A stretch of 64,000 nt of DNA from Chaetomium olivaceum (GCA_039881045.1 JAYWVB010000052.1:62001-126000); one strand, 5' to 3'; positions 45,320 to 58,150 are shown, numbered from the stretch's first letter. A program made the numbers and translations. The notes: generated by a model from the sequence alone, not told the origin.

Positions 45320-45722
45320 CTGGCACAGTTTGTATTTATACTGAGAAATGAAGTCGTCCGTGCGGTGCAATCAGCACATCCGTCCTTGGAGGAGTCGAAC
45401 CTAAAGTGTGGTAGGTCACCTGAGTATTGTTGTTTCCTTTAGAGGCGATATAGCGTTCGCTCAGGCGTGATCTAGCCTTGGACATGAAAGTTAAGGTTCA
45501 CCGCTCTTGAACCTTAATTATAATCGTGCTGTCACTCTAACAATGGCCTCCCCTGGTAGCCTGTGTAAGTACTACACACAGACATATAATTGCATCATTC
45601 TTTGCTTAAATGCCAGGAGGTTCGGTTTCAAACCTTATCCATCTCCTATCGCGTCACAAGGACGCCTCCCGAGCAGCCATCCTTGCCACAGTGCTCATTA
45701 AATATACTTCCAAATGGTCCCT
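45320..45722. other. intergenic, nothing recognised
   Basis: Gap between the hypothetical gene and the 3' end of the zinc-cluster regulator. Confidence 0.5.
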
Positions 45723-47442
45723 TCAAACAAGCCACTCCCCACGGGCCGTCCTAGCCTGCGCCCTAGCACACTCCAACACTGACCCACCCAACACCTCACC
45801 GGCCTCCTGGAACCACGTGCGAACCTGCTCTTCCCCCAGTCCCTTGCCCCAACACCCAAGCGAGCACCTCACCCGCCTTGACAGGCCCGTCTGGCCCACA
45901 CCGGTCCTCCCACGCGCGGTGCCGCACGACCCAGACCTCCGCCGTTGGCGCCTCCCAGACGTCGGGCGGGCAGGGTAGAGGTGTGTTGGGGAAGATGGCA
46001 CACATGACGCCTGGGAGGGACTGGCGTGTATGGGTGACGTAGTCGAGGGTGTGGAGAGTCAGGAAGGATCTGGGGGTTACGAGATAGTGGTTAGCGGGGG
46101 GTTTGTTGATATTCGGGTGGGGGTTCGAGTGACTCGGGAGTGTTTTGGTTGTGGGCATTAGTCGTAAAAGGATGGAAATGGCAAAGTTATGTACCTCCGT
46201 AAGGTCTCATTCTGGATCCATGATTCCCAATCACTCTCCGTGACGTTGGTGTGTGATCCAATACAATGCATGTTTTTGCTGAGTACGTGCTAGTGGTAGC
46301 AGCTGTTAGACGGGCTTGTTTGTGAAAATGTGAACGGCTTATGGGTGACGATACCTGCATCAACCTCAGGGGCACTCTGTCGATACATTGGGAGGCCGTG
46401 GGTCCTGCCCTATAGATGTGCATCATTGCGTACAAAAGAACAGCCTGCATCATGGAGACATCATCGGCTCGCTTTTGTGTTGGTAGCTGCCCCTGGCTGT
46501 TAGCCTCAACCTTGCAGTCGGGAGTATAAACGCCTACGTTCCGCTGAAGCGAAATCAGCTGGGTATTGATGGATCGCAGGAGCACCGCGTCGGCTTGCAG
46601 CGTTACGGTGGCATAAAGTTGTGCAACCGCCGCGGCTTCAATGAGAACCAGAGGACGGCAGTCGCGGTCCCAGTTCAAGTGATGGATAAAATGGGGCCTG
46701 TGAGACCCCTGAGCCACGCCATCCACATAGGATTTGAGCATACGATCGATAAGATTGAGGCCCTGTTCAGCAATGGCCCCCTTGTTTGTGGAATTGGCGA
46801 ATAAACCTTGAAAGTGACTAGTCACTGCCAAACTCTGTGTGACTCGAGAGTCGTTGACTACCGTCGTGGGTAACACATCGTCAGCTGAAGGACCGTCAGC
46901 ACAAACGCGGCCTTCATCAGACAGGACAAGCGGCTCCTGCCAATTCCACGTCACATCTGACACCCAACCGGGGAAGGAAAACGGGGTTAATGGATCAGTT
47001 AAATTTGGCCTTCCGTCGACCGTGGACGTCCAAAACGAATCCAGTGGGGTCAGGGCTGGAGTCAAGGAAGCTGCGCAGGGAGGCTGCTCCGTGACATCGC
47101 CGACGAACGGCTGAAGGATGGAGCCGCATGAGCAGCATTTGATCCTCCTTCCTGAGGATATGCGCATAATAGGTCGTGAACAGCACATCTAGAACAGATC
47201 GGTAGTCTTTGGTCGCACCGAACTTTGGATCGCGAACATTCGGCGCATGCCTTCTTCCGGCTCCTTGGCCGGGATTTGCATCGCAGTCGGTGACGACCAA
47301 GCGCAGGCGCTATCAGTTAATGAGCTAAGGGTCCAGACAAAGGGCAAGCACCAAGGTCGCGCGCGGCAGGGGCCGAGTAAATTGGGGGATTCGTACCGGA
47401 GGGATAGGTCCGGCCACAATTGCTACAGGCTAGCGGGTCCAT
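45723..47442 (-). CDS. transcription factor with C2HC finger plus Zn2Cys6 cluster
   Basis: Five exons: 47442-47397, 47309-47109, 47055-46355, 46235-46195 and 46069-45723. Splicing exon 1 to 2 creates a C-x2-C-x12-H-x3-C finger (CSNCGRTYPSAPALGRHRLRC without its flanks), followed within ten residues by a canonical binuclear cluster: CAECSRSKVRC, then C six residues on, CSRC, and C after six more. The remaining ~350 residues resemble the fungal transcription-factor regulatory region, including the typical SDWESWIQNETLRR at exon 4. All phases agree except one likely extra base in the GGG run near 45840, which restores the C-terminus (EEQVRTWFQEAGEV). It is a nuclear DNA-binding regulator; targets are unknown. 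The donor at 47108 (GTTCGT) is weak and was chosen by phase. Confidence 0.72.
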
Positions 47443-48255
47443 GGTAGGTGACACATAAATGGAGCTAACTCCTGGTACGGTAAGTATAGGGTTGATAGGT
47501 TTGAAGTGCTGTTTGAGGGATGACTCGGGCGCGGCTTGGACTGGGCGGGCGAGGAATTCCGTGAGTGTGATGTCGGAATGCCGACGCGCTACACATTTAG
47601 ATGCTTGGCAGGCCCGTAAAACAGGGGACTTCACAGTAATTATTCGCATAACTTTGGTTTGTTTGCTAACTCTTTGACAAGGTTCCGGTTGAACAGTTGA
47701 GGACCCCTATGTCGATACCTAGTAGCCCAATAACCTTAAAATGGAAGCAATGTGGTTCTTGGGAGAAGCTGTGAAGACGGTTGTCATTGCGACTAATCTT
47801 TCCAAATAGGGGACCATTTGGTCGTTGAGTTGGGGACTTTGATAGTTAAGGACCCCGGTCTTGAAATCACACTACTTGGGGGTTGTGGGTCAACGAAAAA
47901 AGGGGCAAGTGAAAAAGAATGACCCACAACCCCCAAGTAACGAACTTCCAGGGATTGGAATGTACGAGTTTGTCGGGACTCCAGCAGCCGGATGCCACAT
48001 CAAATCCTAGACTAAGAATCGGAAATGGGAGATCGGGGGTCATGGGGATGTTTTGTAAGCAAGGAACAAGGAAGGGGAGAAAAAGAAGAAAAGCCGTGAC
48101 GGACTAATGACCTGTGATATTAATATAAGACCAGCGTGGACCGCTACTGGCTAATGTGTACTAATCCTGAATTCACACACTTCGAAGTTGCTCGCGTGGG
48201 CTTGATTTAGTCCATTCTTGACAGACTTTATCACTACCTACTCGGCAGCGATATC
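47443..48255. other. intergenic with a strong inverted repeat
   Basis: Apart from the hairpin at 47873-47939, I see no supported gene between the regulator and the SDR gene. Confidence 0.5.
47873..47939. repeat. perfect 20-bp inverted repeat with 27-base loop
   Basis: Bases 47873-47892 are the exact reverse complement of 47920-47939. The loop (47893-47919) is A/G-rich. The arms contain a G5 and a C5 run. No direct duplication flanks it, and the pairing stops exactly at both ends. Confidence 0.9.
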
Positions 48256-49333
48256 ATGACAGGGACCGTCATCATCACCGGCGCCAACGGCTCCCTCGGC
48301 CTGGGCTTCGTCCAAGCCTTGCTGACCTCCCACCTTGAATACACAATAATTGCGACTGTACGCAACCCATCATCCGAGAAAGACCCCAACACAGCCAAGC
48401 TCCGCAAGTTGCTCTCTGCGCACCCCGACTCGCGAACTCAGCTCGAGACGCTCGACCTCGGCCGCTTCGCAGACGTCCGCGCCTTCACCACTCGTATCGC
48501 CGACCAAATCACCGTCGACAAACTCCCCAGAATTGCGGCCATCGTCTGCAATGCCTTTACCTGGTCCCTCCACGGCCAGAAGATTACCGCCGACAGCTAC
48601 GAAGCCACCTTCCAGGTCTCGCATCTGTCGCACATGCTACTGGTTCTCCGCCTGTTAGGCAGCATGGACCCTAACGCAGGGCGCATCGTGCTGCTTGGGT
48701 CGGAGGCGCACGACCCCGTTTCAAGATCCCGCGCCACCTTCCCCGAGAATATGGAGCACTTGGTGCGTCCGCCGCCGGATGGGGTTGGGGAGGTGTATGA
48801 TAAGGGGTTTCAGCGCTATGGCACGGCCAAGTTGGCGAATGTCGCGTTTATGCATGACCTGAATACGAGATTGTTGAAGGTGAGTGGGTGTTTAATTAGA
48901 GCTCCCTAGACTGAGGGAGATAGTGAGGTTGAGTGCTGATTATTGCTTGAACCAACAGGATACGAGACTGTCGTCCATCACGGCGACTGCTATGGATCCC
49001 GGCGCGTTGGTCGGATCGAGGGCGCACGCCGAGCAGAACGCTGGGATGAGGCGGGCCTTTGGTGTCATTAATGTTATGATGCCCCTGCTAAGGCACTTCA
49101 CGAGCACATTGCGGACGACGGCAGACGCGGGTCGGGATTTGGTGGCGCTGAGTGTTGGTCCGGAGTTTAAGGGGAAAAGAGGATATTTCATTATGCAAGA
49201 GGGGGCGGCATCAGCCGAGGTTAGTCGCAACTTGGAGACGCAGAAGAAGCTGTGGGATGCGTGCTGGAAGTGGGTGGGCTTGTCGGACAAAGAGACGGTG
49301 TTGAGATGTGCTACGGCTCAACCATTGCCTTGA
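48256..49333 (+). CDS. short-chain dehydrogenase/reductase, protochlorophyllide-reductase-like
   Basis: Exons 48256-48879 and 48959-49333 give 332 residues in phase. TGANGSLG near residue 8 binds NAD(P)H. VCNAFTW stands where classical members have NNAG. The catalytic Y-x-x-x-K is in RYGTAKLANVAF. The downstream TAMDPGALVGSRA is the usual post-catalytic PG motif. The variant NAF and the long Pro-rich insertion before the catalytic Tyr place it in the retinol/protochlorophyllide-like branch of fungal SDRs. Substrate is unknown. A second SDR lies 11 kb away (36933) and is not closely similar. Confidence 0.83.
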
Positions 49334-49772
49334 TTTGATATATGTTTAGTACCTACCTATCTTGGATATGAAGATTTCCTGTGCTCCCCTACGAAACAAA
49401 CCCCATGTGCCCCGCAACGGTTAACTTGGGGAGTTAATGAGGTCTACATCACGGGGATAAGCGGCGAAGAGTTCAAGCCGTGAGCTCTCCACGATGTAAA
49501 GTCCTGCGGGTATAGTGGTATCAACCCACCCCTCGCTTGTGTGGCAGGCAACTGAATTTAGACGGTGAGCTTTTCGTAACTCTCATCTTCATGTGCCAAC
49601 CGCTGCTCGCCGCTGGGGACAAAAAGAGGGGTTGTCCGGACTCAAGGGCGCGCCCCAACGACACACATAGGTACGGAGGTCCCACGTCCTCGACATATCG
49701 ACTCCTAAGTTTCATTTCTTATCTTGGTTACCCTTCATTGTTCTAACACATCGAGGGAGCCGAGGCCAAGAA
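49334..49772. other. intergenic between convergent genes
   Basis: I see nothing beyond the 3' flanks of the SDR and SET-domain genes. Confidence 0.5.
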
Positions 49773-51733
49773 CTATAATCGCCGAGTGGCGGTAGCAAGC
49801 CACTGTTCAATCCCCCTTTTAGCCAAACGAGGCAACCCTCGGTACTTCTTTTCGTCGTAAGTCTCATCGACCGCTTTTGACAGTCTCTTGGCCTTGCTCG
49901 TTGCTAGTTTAATGTTGGCCGATGAACCAACGGACTTCAAGAACGTGTCCACCTCCTTCGTGAGCGTTCGGCGCTTTTCCAATACCATCGGATCTTCTGC
50001 CTTTTCCACAACACAGAGCGCACAGCTACACTCGAATCCCCACGTGGTCATAAGCGCACGTTGCCTGACCTCGTACACACCCGATTCGTCGTAACTGTGT
50101 ACGATCTCTTCCCCCTTGGGAATATTCTTCGTCGCCCGAATAACCATCAAATCCCCAACAAACTCCCGCTCCGAGTTGGGGATACAGGAGTGGTTGATAA
50201 GAGCAGCCCGGGGCCATAGCCCAGCACCACCCCCCTGACCACCTTGCCCATCTCTGCCCCCGACTCCAAACGCGTTCCTGGAGATAATGTCATGTACCCG
50301 GAAGACATCTACAACCGGCCCATCTCCCGTTTCGGACACGCCTTTCGCTTCACCACCATCCCAGTCTGCATACGAGCCCATCACACTCCCAACCAAGGAC
50401 GGATTGTTCATCAACCGTTCCACAACCGCCCTCCGCAATCCAACCGGCGCCACCCGAATCCTCTCATCCCGCACATCGCATGTCACCGCCGTCAACGCGC
50501 CTTCCTCATGCCCCCAGACCACACAAAACGCCTTCTCACACATGACCACCTCCCCCGCCTTCACCTCCCGCTTCGTAAACAATCCTCGGCCCATCCCAAG
50601 ACCACTTTGTCCAACTTCCGTCACCCCCCCCAGCTCGCCGCATCCACCCGCCCATCCCCCTTCACCAACCCAATCTTCACCTTCCCAAAATCATGGCCCC
50701 CATCCTTCTCCTCCCCAACCCGCTTCCCACACCGCGCCACATTCGCCGCGGCCACCTTATCCCCCGGCATCAGCTTCACCTGCTTCTCAAACATCTCCCG
50801 CGCCTCCGCGAACCGGCCTAGCGCGTACGCCGCCGCGCCCGCGCGGAAATAACACTTGGCGTCGAGCTCGCGCGAGCGCGCATCGCCGCCGTCGTCGTCA
50901 GAGGCTGGGTTGATCAGCGCGGCGAGGGCATCGCGCTTTGCGGCATCGTGCTGCCCCAACAGGAGGTTCGCGTGGGCGCGGTTGCGGTGCAGGTCCCGCG
51001 CTAGGTCGGGGGTGGCGAGATGGGGGGTGAGGGCCAGCGCGGCGGTGTACCAGGCGAGGGCGAGCGCGGGGTCGCCTTTGGTGAGCGCGTTGTTGCCCTT
51101 TTGTTTGTGGGCGAGCGCGCGTTTCTCGGCTTGTTCCGGGGTGGGGGTTTCGGCGGGGGGCTGTTGTTCGGCAGGGGGGTGGATGATCAGGTCGGAGGGG
51201 TGGTCGATGCGGAGAGTGGGTTCGCCCTCTTCGGTGAGGGTGAAGTAGGGCTCCTTGATGGTGAAGGTGGAGGAGGACTCGAGGACCTCTTTGCCGTGGC
51301 GGGTCTTGTGGAGAACAATCTCCAGGCGTTCTGTGTCACCGGCATCGTCTTGAACCATAGTCCATGATCTGGTGTTGAGAGTAACCACGGGGCTGGCTCG
51401 CTTGATGCGAAGCTGGCGTCCGCGGTGGTGAGTCTCCATGCGCAGATCAGACAGCTTCATCGGCTGTAGCTGTGATAGGGAGACGATGCATGGTGGGTAC
51501 GGGCCTCCCACTGCAAGAGCAGGCATGCTCTCTTGCTGGGCAGTCATACTGCCCATGTCCGCCATAAGTGCGGCCCCGGTAGCCTGGCTGATGGCATCTT
51601 TGGCCTCCCTAGGGGTGCGCGCATGGCCGGCTAGTTCCGAACGTTTTTGGTTATTGTCTAGAACCGTCCTTCGGATGCGCTCTGCCTCTTTTTCGGTTAA
51701 ATAAACCGTACTGCCATCGGGTTCGGAAGCCAT
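49773..51733 (-). CDS. TPR-SET domain protein, SMYD-like (one frame change)
   Basis: It starts at ATG 51733. The N-terminal ~200 residues are unassigned. Tetratricopeptide-like repeats (ALAHKQKGNNALTKGDPALA, then YFRAGAAAYALGRFAEAREM) span about residues 205-345. The SET domain runs from GRGLFTKREVKAGEVVMCEKAF to NHSCIPNSEREFVGDLMV, IRATKNIPKGEEIVHSYDE, and a Cys-rich post-SET WGFECSCALC. NHSC and the late Tyr are the methyl-donor and Lys-binding residues, so this is probably a lysine methyltransferase of the fungal TPR-SET group. The two halves are in different frames, separated at the C8 run 50624-50631. One more base gives a continuous 653 residues. No MYND finger is seen. Confidence 0.82.
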
Positions 51734-53187
51734 TGTCACGCAAGAGAGAGCCTGTTAGGGTGAAAAATGTTGCAGATGCCGTCGTCGACCAGGAGCCCTC
51801 AGTGATAGCCTCCGGGAAGGTTTTCCAGAAACGTACACCTGTGTTCTCGGCATCTTGTCATGTATTTACGTGAAACCATTAGTAACGAAAAATTCTGACA
51901 TGGCAGCCGAATGGGGCACCAAAGTGAGGCTTTGCATTCGGATTGGTGTTTTCGGATTTGCCGCGGCGTATCTTTCCGAAGACCGGGGAGTGACTCCAAC
52001 CGGTTTAGATGAGGGCCGCAACCCGTTTCTCACTGCATTCATGCAAACAAGAGGAACTAGATCTTACAACATTATCGCTAGTTTGTTGAAGTGTTGGCCT
52101 CGGACTGACACTGGTAGACGGTAATATCTTGTTATCTCCGGTTGTGAGTCGACCATATGCAAAAAGATATCTGCTCTCGCCATAGTTCCGAATAGTGGCG
52201 GCAAGGGAACCTGAAGCAACCGTAACGGAGATCAGTGGGTCCGTAAATTTCAAGGAGGGTGAGGGGGTTGACCCTCCCAACCGGCCACCCCTGTGATTAG
52301 GTATTCCCAACCGCTCGCTCGACTCTCAGGAACGCAAATTGTTCTTGAAAGGCAGGACTCGTCTCTCGTTATTTTGATTCATCATATGTATGTCTGGTCT
52401 GAATCAACACGGTTAGATGCTGGAGTAGTGCGGCTTGTGAGTTCAGCACACCGCGGACACAACCCAAAACCAAAACCCTACCAACCTACCCAATCTGCTC
52501 CTGCTGGCCAACCCCTCATCCCCTTTACCCAGGTGGTGCCCCCACCCCTTTCCCAACCTTACTCCTCTTTTTATCTTCACAGTCGCCTTCACCACCATGC
52601 CACCCCTTCAACCGCATCCGTGTTGTCTCCATCCTCCGCATCCCCTTCATATTCACCCCACTGAACCTATCCCCATGGTTACACTCCAAGTCTACCCAGC
52701 ACGAAACCTGAACGTCAAAAACGGTTTGCCCGATCCCTGCGGCTACTGCTTGTAAGAGGGCCCGTGTTTGGCCGAGGATGTGGACGGACGGCCATGGTTT
52801 CATATCATACCGCATTTCATTTTTCTTTGTTGTGTTTTCTTAGTACCGCCAGGGATTGTGTATCGGCTTCTAGCTTATTAGACATGGGTATTGTGTCGTG
52901 GCCGACAGGTCAAGGGAAAAGGGGGTTGCTATTGCAGATCCCAAAGCAGAAACCGGCTCCGGTGGGGAACCATCTCCGAACGGATGTTCAAGCTACCTAG
53001 GTAGGATACCATCTCTTACAACAGTCCAATATGGTTCAGGAAGCGGTGGGCTTCGGGCCGTTTTGGGTACTGGGCTTGCTCGGCCATGTTGAGTTGTCAT
53101 TGCTTTCATCAACATGAGAGCTGCAACCCTGACACTTCCCATCCAGTGCTGGTAATGTACCCATCTTGGTTATCTACTTTAAGATAT
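51734..53187. other. intergenic, nothing recognised
   Basis: About 1.45 kb without a supported gene; a CT-rich tract lies at 52440-52670. It holds the promoter of the TPR-SET gene. Confidence 0.5.
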
Positions 53188-55125
53188 CTACCCAGATAAC
53201 TTTCTCGGTTCGTCGCTTTCATGCTTCTCCCGCACTTCGAGTGCGCCCGGCTCTGTAATGTCCACTCCTTGCCTCATTGCCTCTGCCACCTCTGCAGAAG
53301 GCCCTGTGAACCACCGATGTGCCCAGAGGATCCATGAGCCGACAGCAAAGATGGTAAGAACCCCAACGGCAACAACCGTGTAGTTTAAAGTCTGGCTTGT
53401 GACAGGGTTGGCGGTTGGCAAGCAGAATACCACTGTAATAAACAGAATCCATAGGCAGGCCACACCCGCAATGGGCCTTGAGAGAGCGTGGAGGTTGAAA
53501 GGCCCCTTCATTGCCGTGAAGGACCGGTGGCAGACCAAGCCGATGAAGAGTGGAATTCCATAGGATAGGTAGAGTCCAATCGTGGCAATCGAGGTGGCTG
53601 CCGCAAACGCAACACTTGATCCAAGCGAAGGTAGAGCGAGGCAGAAAGACAGCGTGGCCGACAGCCACACCGCACGAATTGGTGATCGGAACCGAGCATC
53701 AACCTTGTGGAAAAAAGGGTGCTGGCGAGGAGTCAGCGGCACGTCCTCTGCGTTCAGGGGTAATACCAGGGGCACGTTACAATTCCGCCATCACGAGCGA
53801 AGGCAAACATCATCCTACTGTTGCTGGTCATGCTGAACAGGCCACAATGCCAGACACAGACTTAACCCGGGTCAGCACAAAGTCAGCCACGCGCATAAAA
53901 GACCAGACAACTCACCCATGATCAAACAAACAACAACCCCAATGCCCCATTCTCCCCGGCCACATCCACCAAAATCTGCAACACCGGCTGCCCATAGACA
54001 CTATCCAGCGTCCTCTCAAAGTCCTGCACCGAAAACAACAACGCCATCAATACAAAAAAACCAAACAACGCGCTAAACCCCACGCTCGACACCACGCCGA
54101 TCGGCGCACTCCAACTCGCGCGCCGCGTCTCCTCACTCAAATGCGCCGACGCATCAAACCCCGTGAGCGTATACTGCGACAACAAGCCGCCGCACAGCGC
54201 GACATACACAGCACTCGCCCGGCCGCTCCACCCCTCGGCCCCCTCCGTGCCGGTGCCGTCGTAAAAGCGGCCAAAGACAAAGGATGCTGGCTGGTGGGTG
54301 GGCGCCTTGGCCAGCACGGCGACGCAGAGGGCGGTGATGCCCGCGCTGTGGAGTGCGATGGAGACGTTGTTGAGGTGGCGCAGGATGCGCACGCCGAAGG
54401 TGTTGACAATGGCGTGGGAGAGGAGCAGGGCGGCGTAGATGCCGATGGTGATGGCGGGGGTCGAGGTGAAGGAGGGGTTCTTGACGGTGATGGCGGTGGG
54501 GATGAGGTTGGCGAGGCCGAAGGTTATGCCGGTGGTTACGGCAACCTGGGGGGGAAGAAGAGTGTTAGTGGTGGTGATGGTGTGGTGGCGGTTGGAAATG
54601 ATGAGGCGGGGTGGGGGATTACTTGGCCGAGGAGGTTGTACCACCCCGTGAGCCACGCGGCGAATGGGGACCAGCGAGGGGGTGCGAGCATGGCAGACCA
54701 GAAATAAGGCCCCCCGCTGGTGGGAATGGCCGAAACGACCTCCGCCATGGCGATCGCTACGAGTAGGGTGAAGAAGGAGACGACGATCCAGCCGATGGAC
54801 ATGACTGCATGACTGGTCGTCAGTATTCTTTCGACCTTTGAACGGGGCGCGAGTTCCAACATACCGGCCGGGCCGCCGGTGTTCAATCCATATGAGAAGA
54901 GGGTGGAGATACCGGTAATAACGCTCTGTTGGTCAGTTCTCTGCCAATCTTGTGGAGGTGATGTTCTTGTTCACTCACGATGATTGAGAAGGAGACCCCG
55001 AAATTGTGTGCCAGCCCCCAGTCCCGCTTCAGCTCCTGTTTGTACCCGAATTGCGCAAGGCGGTCCTCATCGCCCTCATCCCTATTCGACGGGCGTCGTT
55101 CCACGGCTATCTCTTCTGGTTGCAT
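53188..55125 (-). CDS. GABA/choline-type amino-acid permease (one frame change)
   Basis: Six exons: 55125-54979, 54925-54865, 54804-54623, 54545-53916, 53860-53781 and 53721-53188. The cytoplasmic N-terminus leads to LAQFGYKQELKRDWGLAHNF, the conserved opening of the ACT/APC permease family. AMAEVVSAIPTSGGPYFWSA is the consensus of spans 2-3, and the later GFDASAHLSEETRRA and SMTSNSRMMFAFARDGGI are typical of UGA4-like GABA/choline transporters. About 12 spans and 544 residues. One more G in the C-run 53937-53940 (GGGG on the coding strand) makes exon 4 end in the phase that the last three junctions require. It imports GABA, choline or related compounds; the exact substrate is inferred. Confidence 0.85.
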
Positions 55126-56400
55126 TATGAAAATGAATAACGGTGTCAATTGACCTCGCCAAAGTCACGACTTGACAAAGGTGACTTGCGACTGAAACTG
55201 GTTGGTGTTGTTGTCAGCCTTCACCGATATTAGGTGGCATGGGGGATTTCCCAGCAGAGAACATTGGAGATAAGAAAGCAATGTCACCTGCCGGTCGCGG
55301 CGGAACATCGTGTCTCGTGTCTGAGCTTATCGGTGGGTTGCAGTCCTAACCATGTCGCTTCGCGCGGGGAAGGGAGTCCGGGTCTGTGATTCGATGCTGC
55401 ATGTAACCTCGGGCTGGGATGACGGAGTGCCAAGGCAAGGTTTGATGCTGCTTGATGGCTGGACGTTCCTAACTCAATCCCAGCTTGCTGCGATATCTCA
55501 AGGAGGAAGAGCTGGATTGTTGCGTAAGGTCTTGTCAAATTTTCAACTTGCCAGCTTTGTCTGTTAATATGGCCAGAGGCCAGAAAAGGTACGAATAGGA
55601 AGAGGCTAAGCAACGGTAAGTATTTCCAAGTCCAGGGCTGGCTGACCTGATGAAATCAGGATCAATAAGTTGCTTTTCTTTTTTCCCCCACTTAGTTCAA
55701 CGCGGTTGCGTCTCACACGTTCACCCGGGCAACCACCACTTTCTTCAACAACCACAACCCCGTCAGTTCCTGGTCAAAATGCGAACTGTTGGGATAAAAT
55801 TGTCCTCTAATATCCAAACCATTGTTACGGCTCGAATGGCTGGGGTCTCAAGGACCTCACAGCCAATTTCGGGATTTAGTTTAGCTACCTAGGTATCAAT
55901 ACCAACACTTGCAACAGCATCCGTGGAACCGTAACGGACTGGCGAGAAGAACACGGTATTTGGGCTTAGGATCATCCCCATACCGCCCGTATTTAAACCC
56001 GATCGAAGACTTTTGAAGGGCTATATTTGCTCCACAACAACGAAGCAAATAGAGCAGAGGTGGTCGATGGCCTGAAGGTGTCGTGGGAGAGGGTGCCGCA
56101 GGAGCTTATCGAGTTTGGAGTTGCTGCCGATGACGGAGGGTAAAATGAGACCAGAAGGCAACGAGAAAAGTAGCAGAAACTGCATTGGCTTCGAGTTGAG
56201 ATTGAGCTCGTCTCATACAATTCCACATATAAAATCCAAAAACAAGAATCTGAGCACTTGTTTATTAACTGACTCGTTTTAAGAGGAAGCATTTTCAGAC
56301 CGTAGCCATTGGTCCCCAAGGACCGTATCACACAACTTCCATAGATATATAACCTCATGAAACGAATAATATTATTATTCATACTCCGCTGTGCCTTAAG
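55126..56400. other. intergenic, nothing recognised
   Basis: Upstream region of the permease and right flank of the LINE remnant. I see no supported gene. Confidence 0.5.
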
Positions 56401-56551
56401 GCGTGCCAAACCCTCAGCTATTTAATGTACAGGAAAACCGCGCCCTCGCGGGCCGGATGAAAAACCCATACCGACAGTTAAGGAAAGTACATGTGCGTGA
56501 GCCTGCGTATACAAAGAGAGGAGGCCTCCTGGCCTCCGAGGGAGGTGCGTG

Positions 56552-57815
56552 CTAGGCCGCCGCTTCCAGCTCAAGCCTCCTGGCCAAACTGAACATCATC
56601 AGCCTCCCTGAGTCCATTAGCCATTCCAGGACCCTCCCCGCGAGCCGTGCCGATGTAGGATCAATACCGTGTAGAACAGAGTAAAAGTCCCGTCGCGTTC
56701 GAATATCAGTTCTCTCCCATCTTCGAGTCAGCGGTGGAGCCAAACACCACACCACCAGGTGTTCGGCAGTCTCCCGTCCCTCGCCGCACTGGCAGGCGGG
56801 CGTTAGGACCTCTGGGACTCCCCGTGTAAACAGAAAGTCCCGTAGGCCTACTGCCCCTGTCCGGATCTGGACCAGCAGAGAGCTCTTCGCCTTGCTCAGG
56901 CCGTCGTGTCGTCTTAGGGTTTCGTCCCGGAACAGCGTCCCGCTGATGGTCAAGGTCGTCCGCCGGTCTGATGACTGCTCTGCCGTCTCCTTCCTTCAGC
57001 CACCTCGCTCTCCAGGCGTCCTCTACCACACTGTCCGTGTCTGCGGCTCCCCCGTCCAGCGCGCGATCGTGCTCGCGGCTTTCTCCACTGCCGTGGGCTC
57101 CTGCAGTCCCACGGTTCGCGGCCGGCCCCTGTTGCCGCTCCTCGGGCGGAGCCTCTGCTGTATCTTGCGACAGGCAGTGAGAATGATCCCCCCTGCGGTC
57201 CTCTTGCCGCCCTGGCCGTCGTCCAGGTCGGTTCGCTGGAGTCTGGTTTCAAAGTCTGCAAGCCGTTTGTTGAAATACAGGTCTAACGGTGGCACCCACG
57301 TCTCCGTCTCGAGGTTGCGAATGGGAGTGGCTTTGAAGGCTCCCGCCACAATCCGCAAGCTTTTGTTCTGGACCTTCCCGAGGGCCCCGGTGATGCCTTT
57401 CCTTACCGGCTCGCCTTCCACGTCCGTGGGGATGTGGAACGACGATGCGCCATAGGCCAGCGCTGACCGGATGCACTTTGTGTACACTTCTCGCGCTTTG
57501 GCTAGCCCTGGTCCCCACGTTTTCGCCGCTATTCTCGACAGTGCGTAGCTCTGGGTCTTCATTTTCTTTTCCACCGCCGCAAGGTGGGCTTTCCAGTTGA
57601 GCTTCCGGTCCAGCCAGACTCCCAGGAACCTGGCAGACTCCGTCGGTCTGACGGGGCTGGTGCCCCCCCCTGGGTTGGTGAGGTTTAGCTCGTTTGTCCA
57701 CTGCCGTCGTCCCTTGTTGAAATGGATGAGTTCGCTCTTTTCCGGGGCAAACTTCATCCCCCGACTGTCGGCCCATCGTAGACACGTTTCCCACGCCGCC
57801 TCTAGTTGCCGGACG
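56552..57815 (-). mobile_element. 5'-truncated non-LTR retrotransposon (Tad/I-like LINE) remnant
   Basis: Two frame-shifted pieces, 57757-57023 and 56953-56552, with a short out-of-frame join, match the 3' third of a fungal LINE ORF2. The first part covers the C-terminal end of the reverse transcriptase (FLGVWLDRKLNWKAHL, YTKCIRSALAYGASSF). The second ends with a Cys/His motif (CQCGEGRETAEHLVVWC) found at the ORF2 C-terminus. The upstream RT core and endonuclease are missing, so the copy was truncated on insertion. It is coding-dead. The left junction merges into an AT-rich tract at about 57820. Confidence 0.85.
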
Positions 57816-58150
57816 TTAGCTATAAGAAAATATAAGAAAAGAAATAACAGAAAATAGCAGGAGAAAGGATATAGAGTGATTAACTTAAACTATTACATTT
57901 TTTTGGTTATAAAGTTATTATCAAATTAATATAGTTAATTACGGTCTATATTAATTGATTCAAGAGGATGGTAGGTGAGTGTGTGTGTGTGATACGGTCC
58001 ATGAGGTCGCGTAGCTACGGTTCGAAAATGCTCTCTCCTTTTTAACTTATGAAATATTCAAAAGCTTACTAGCGAAACGGTATGCAGGGGCTGTAAAAAA
58101 ACAGCTCATGATAAGGCATTTATGATTTTAATCCCAAAATTACCTCGGGT
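57816..58150. other. AT-rich tract beside the LINE remnant
   Basis: About 330 bases with A+T far above the GC-rich neighbours, including a TG repeat (57980-57992). No open frame of note. It looks like degraded repeat sequence. Confidence 0.7.
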
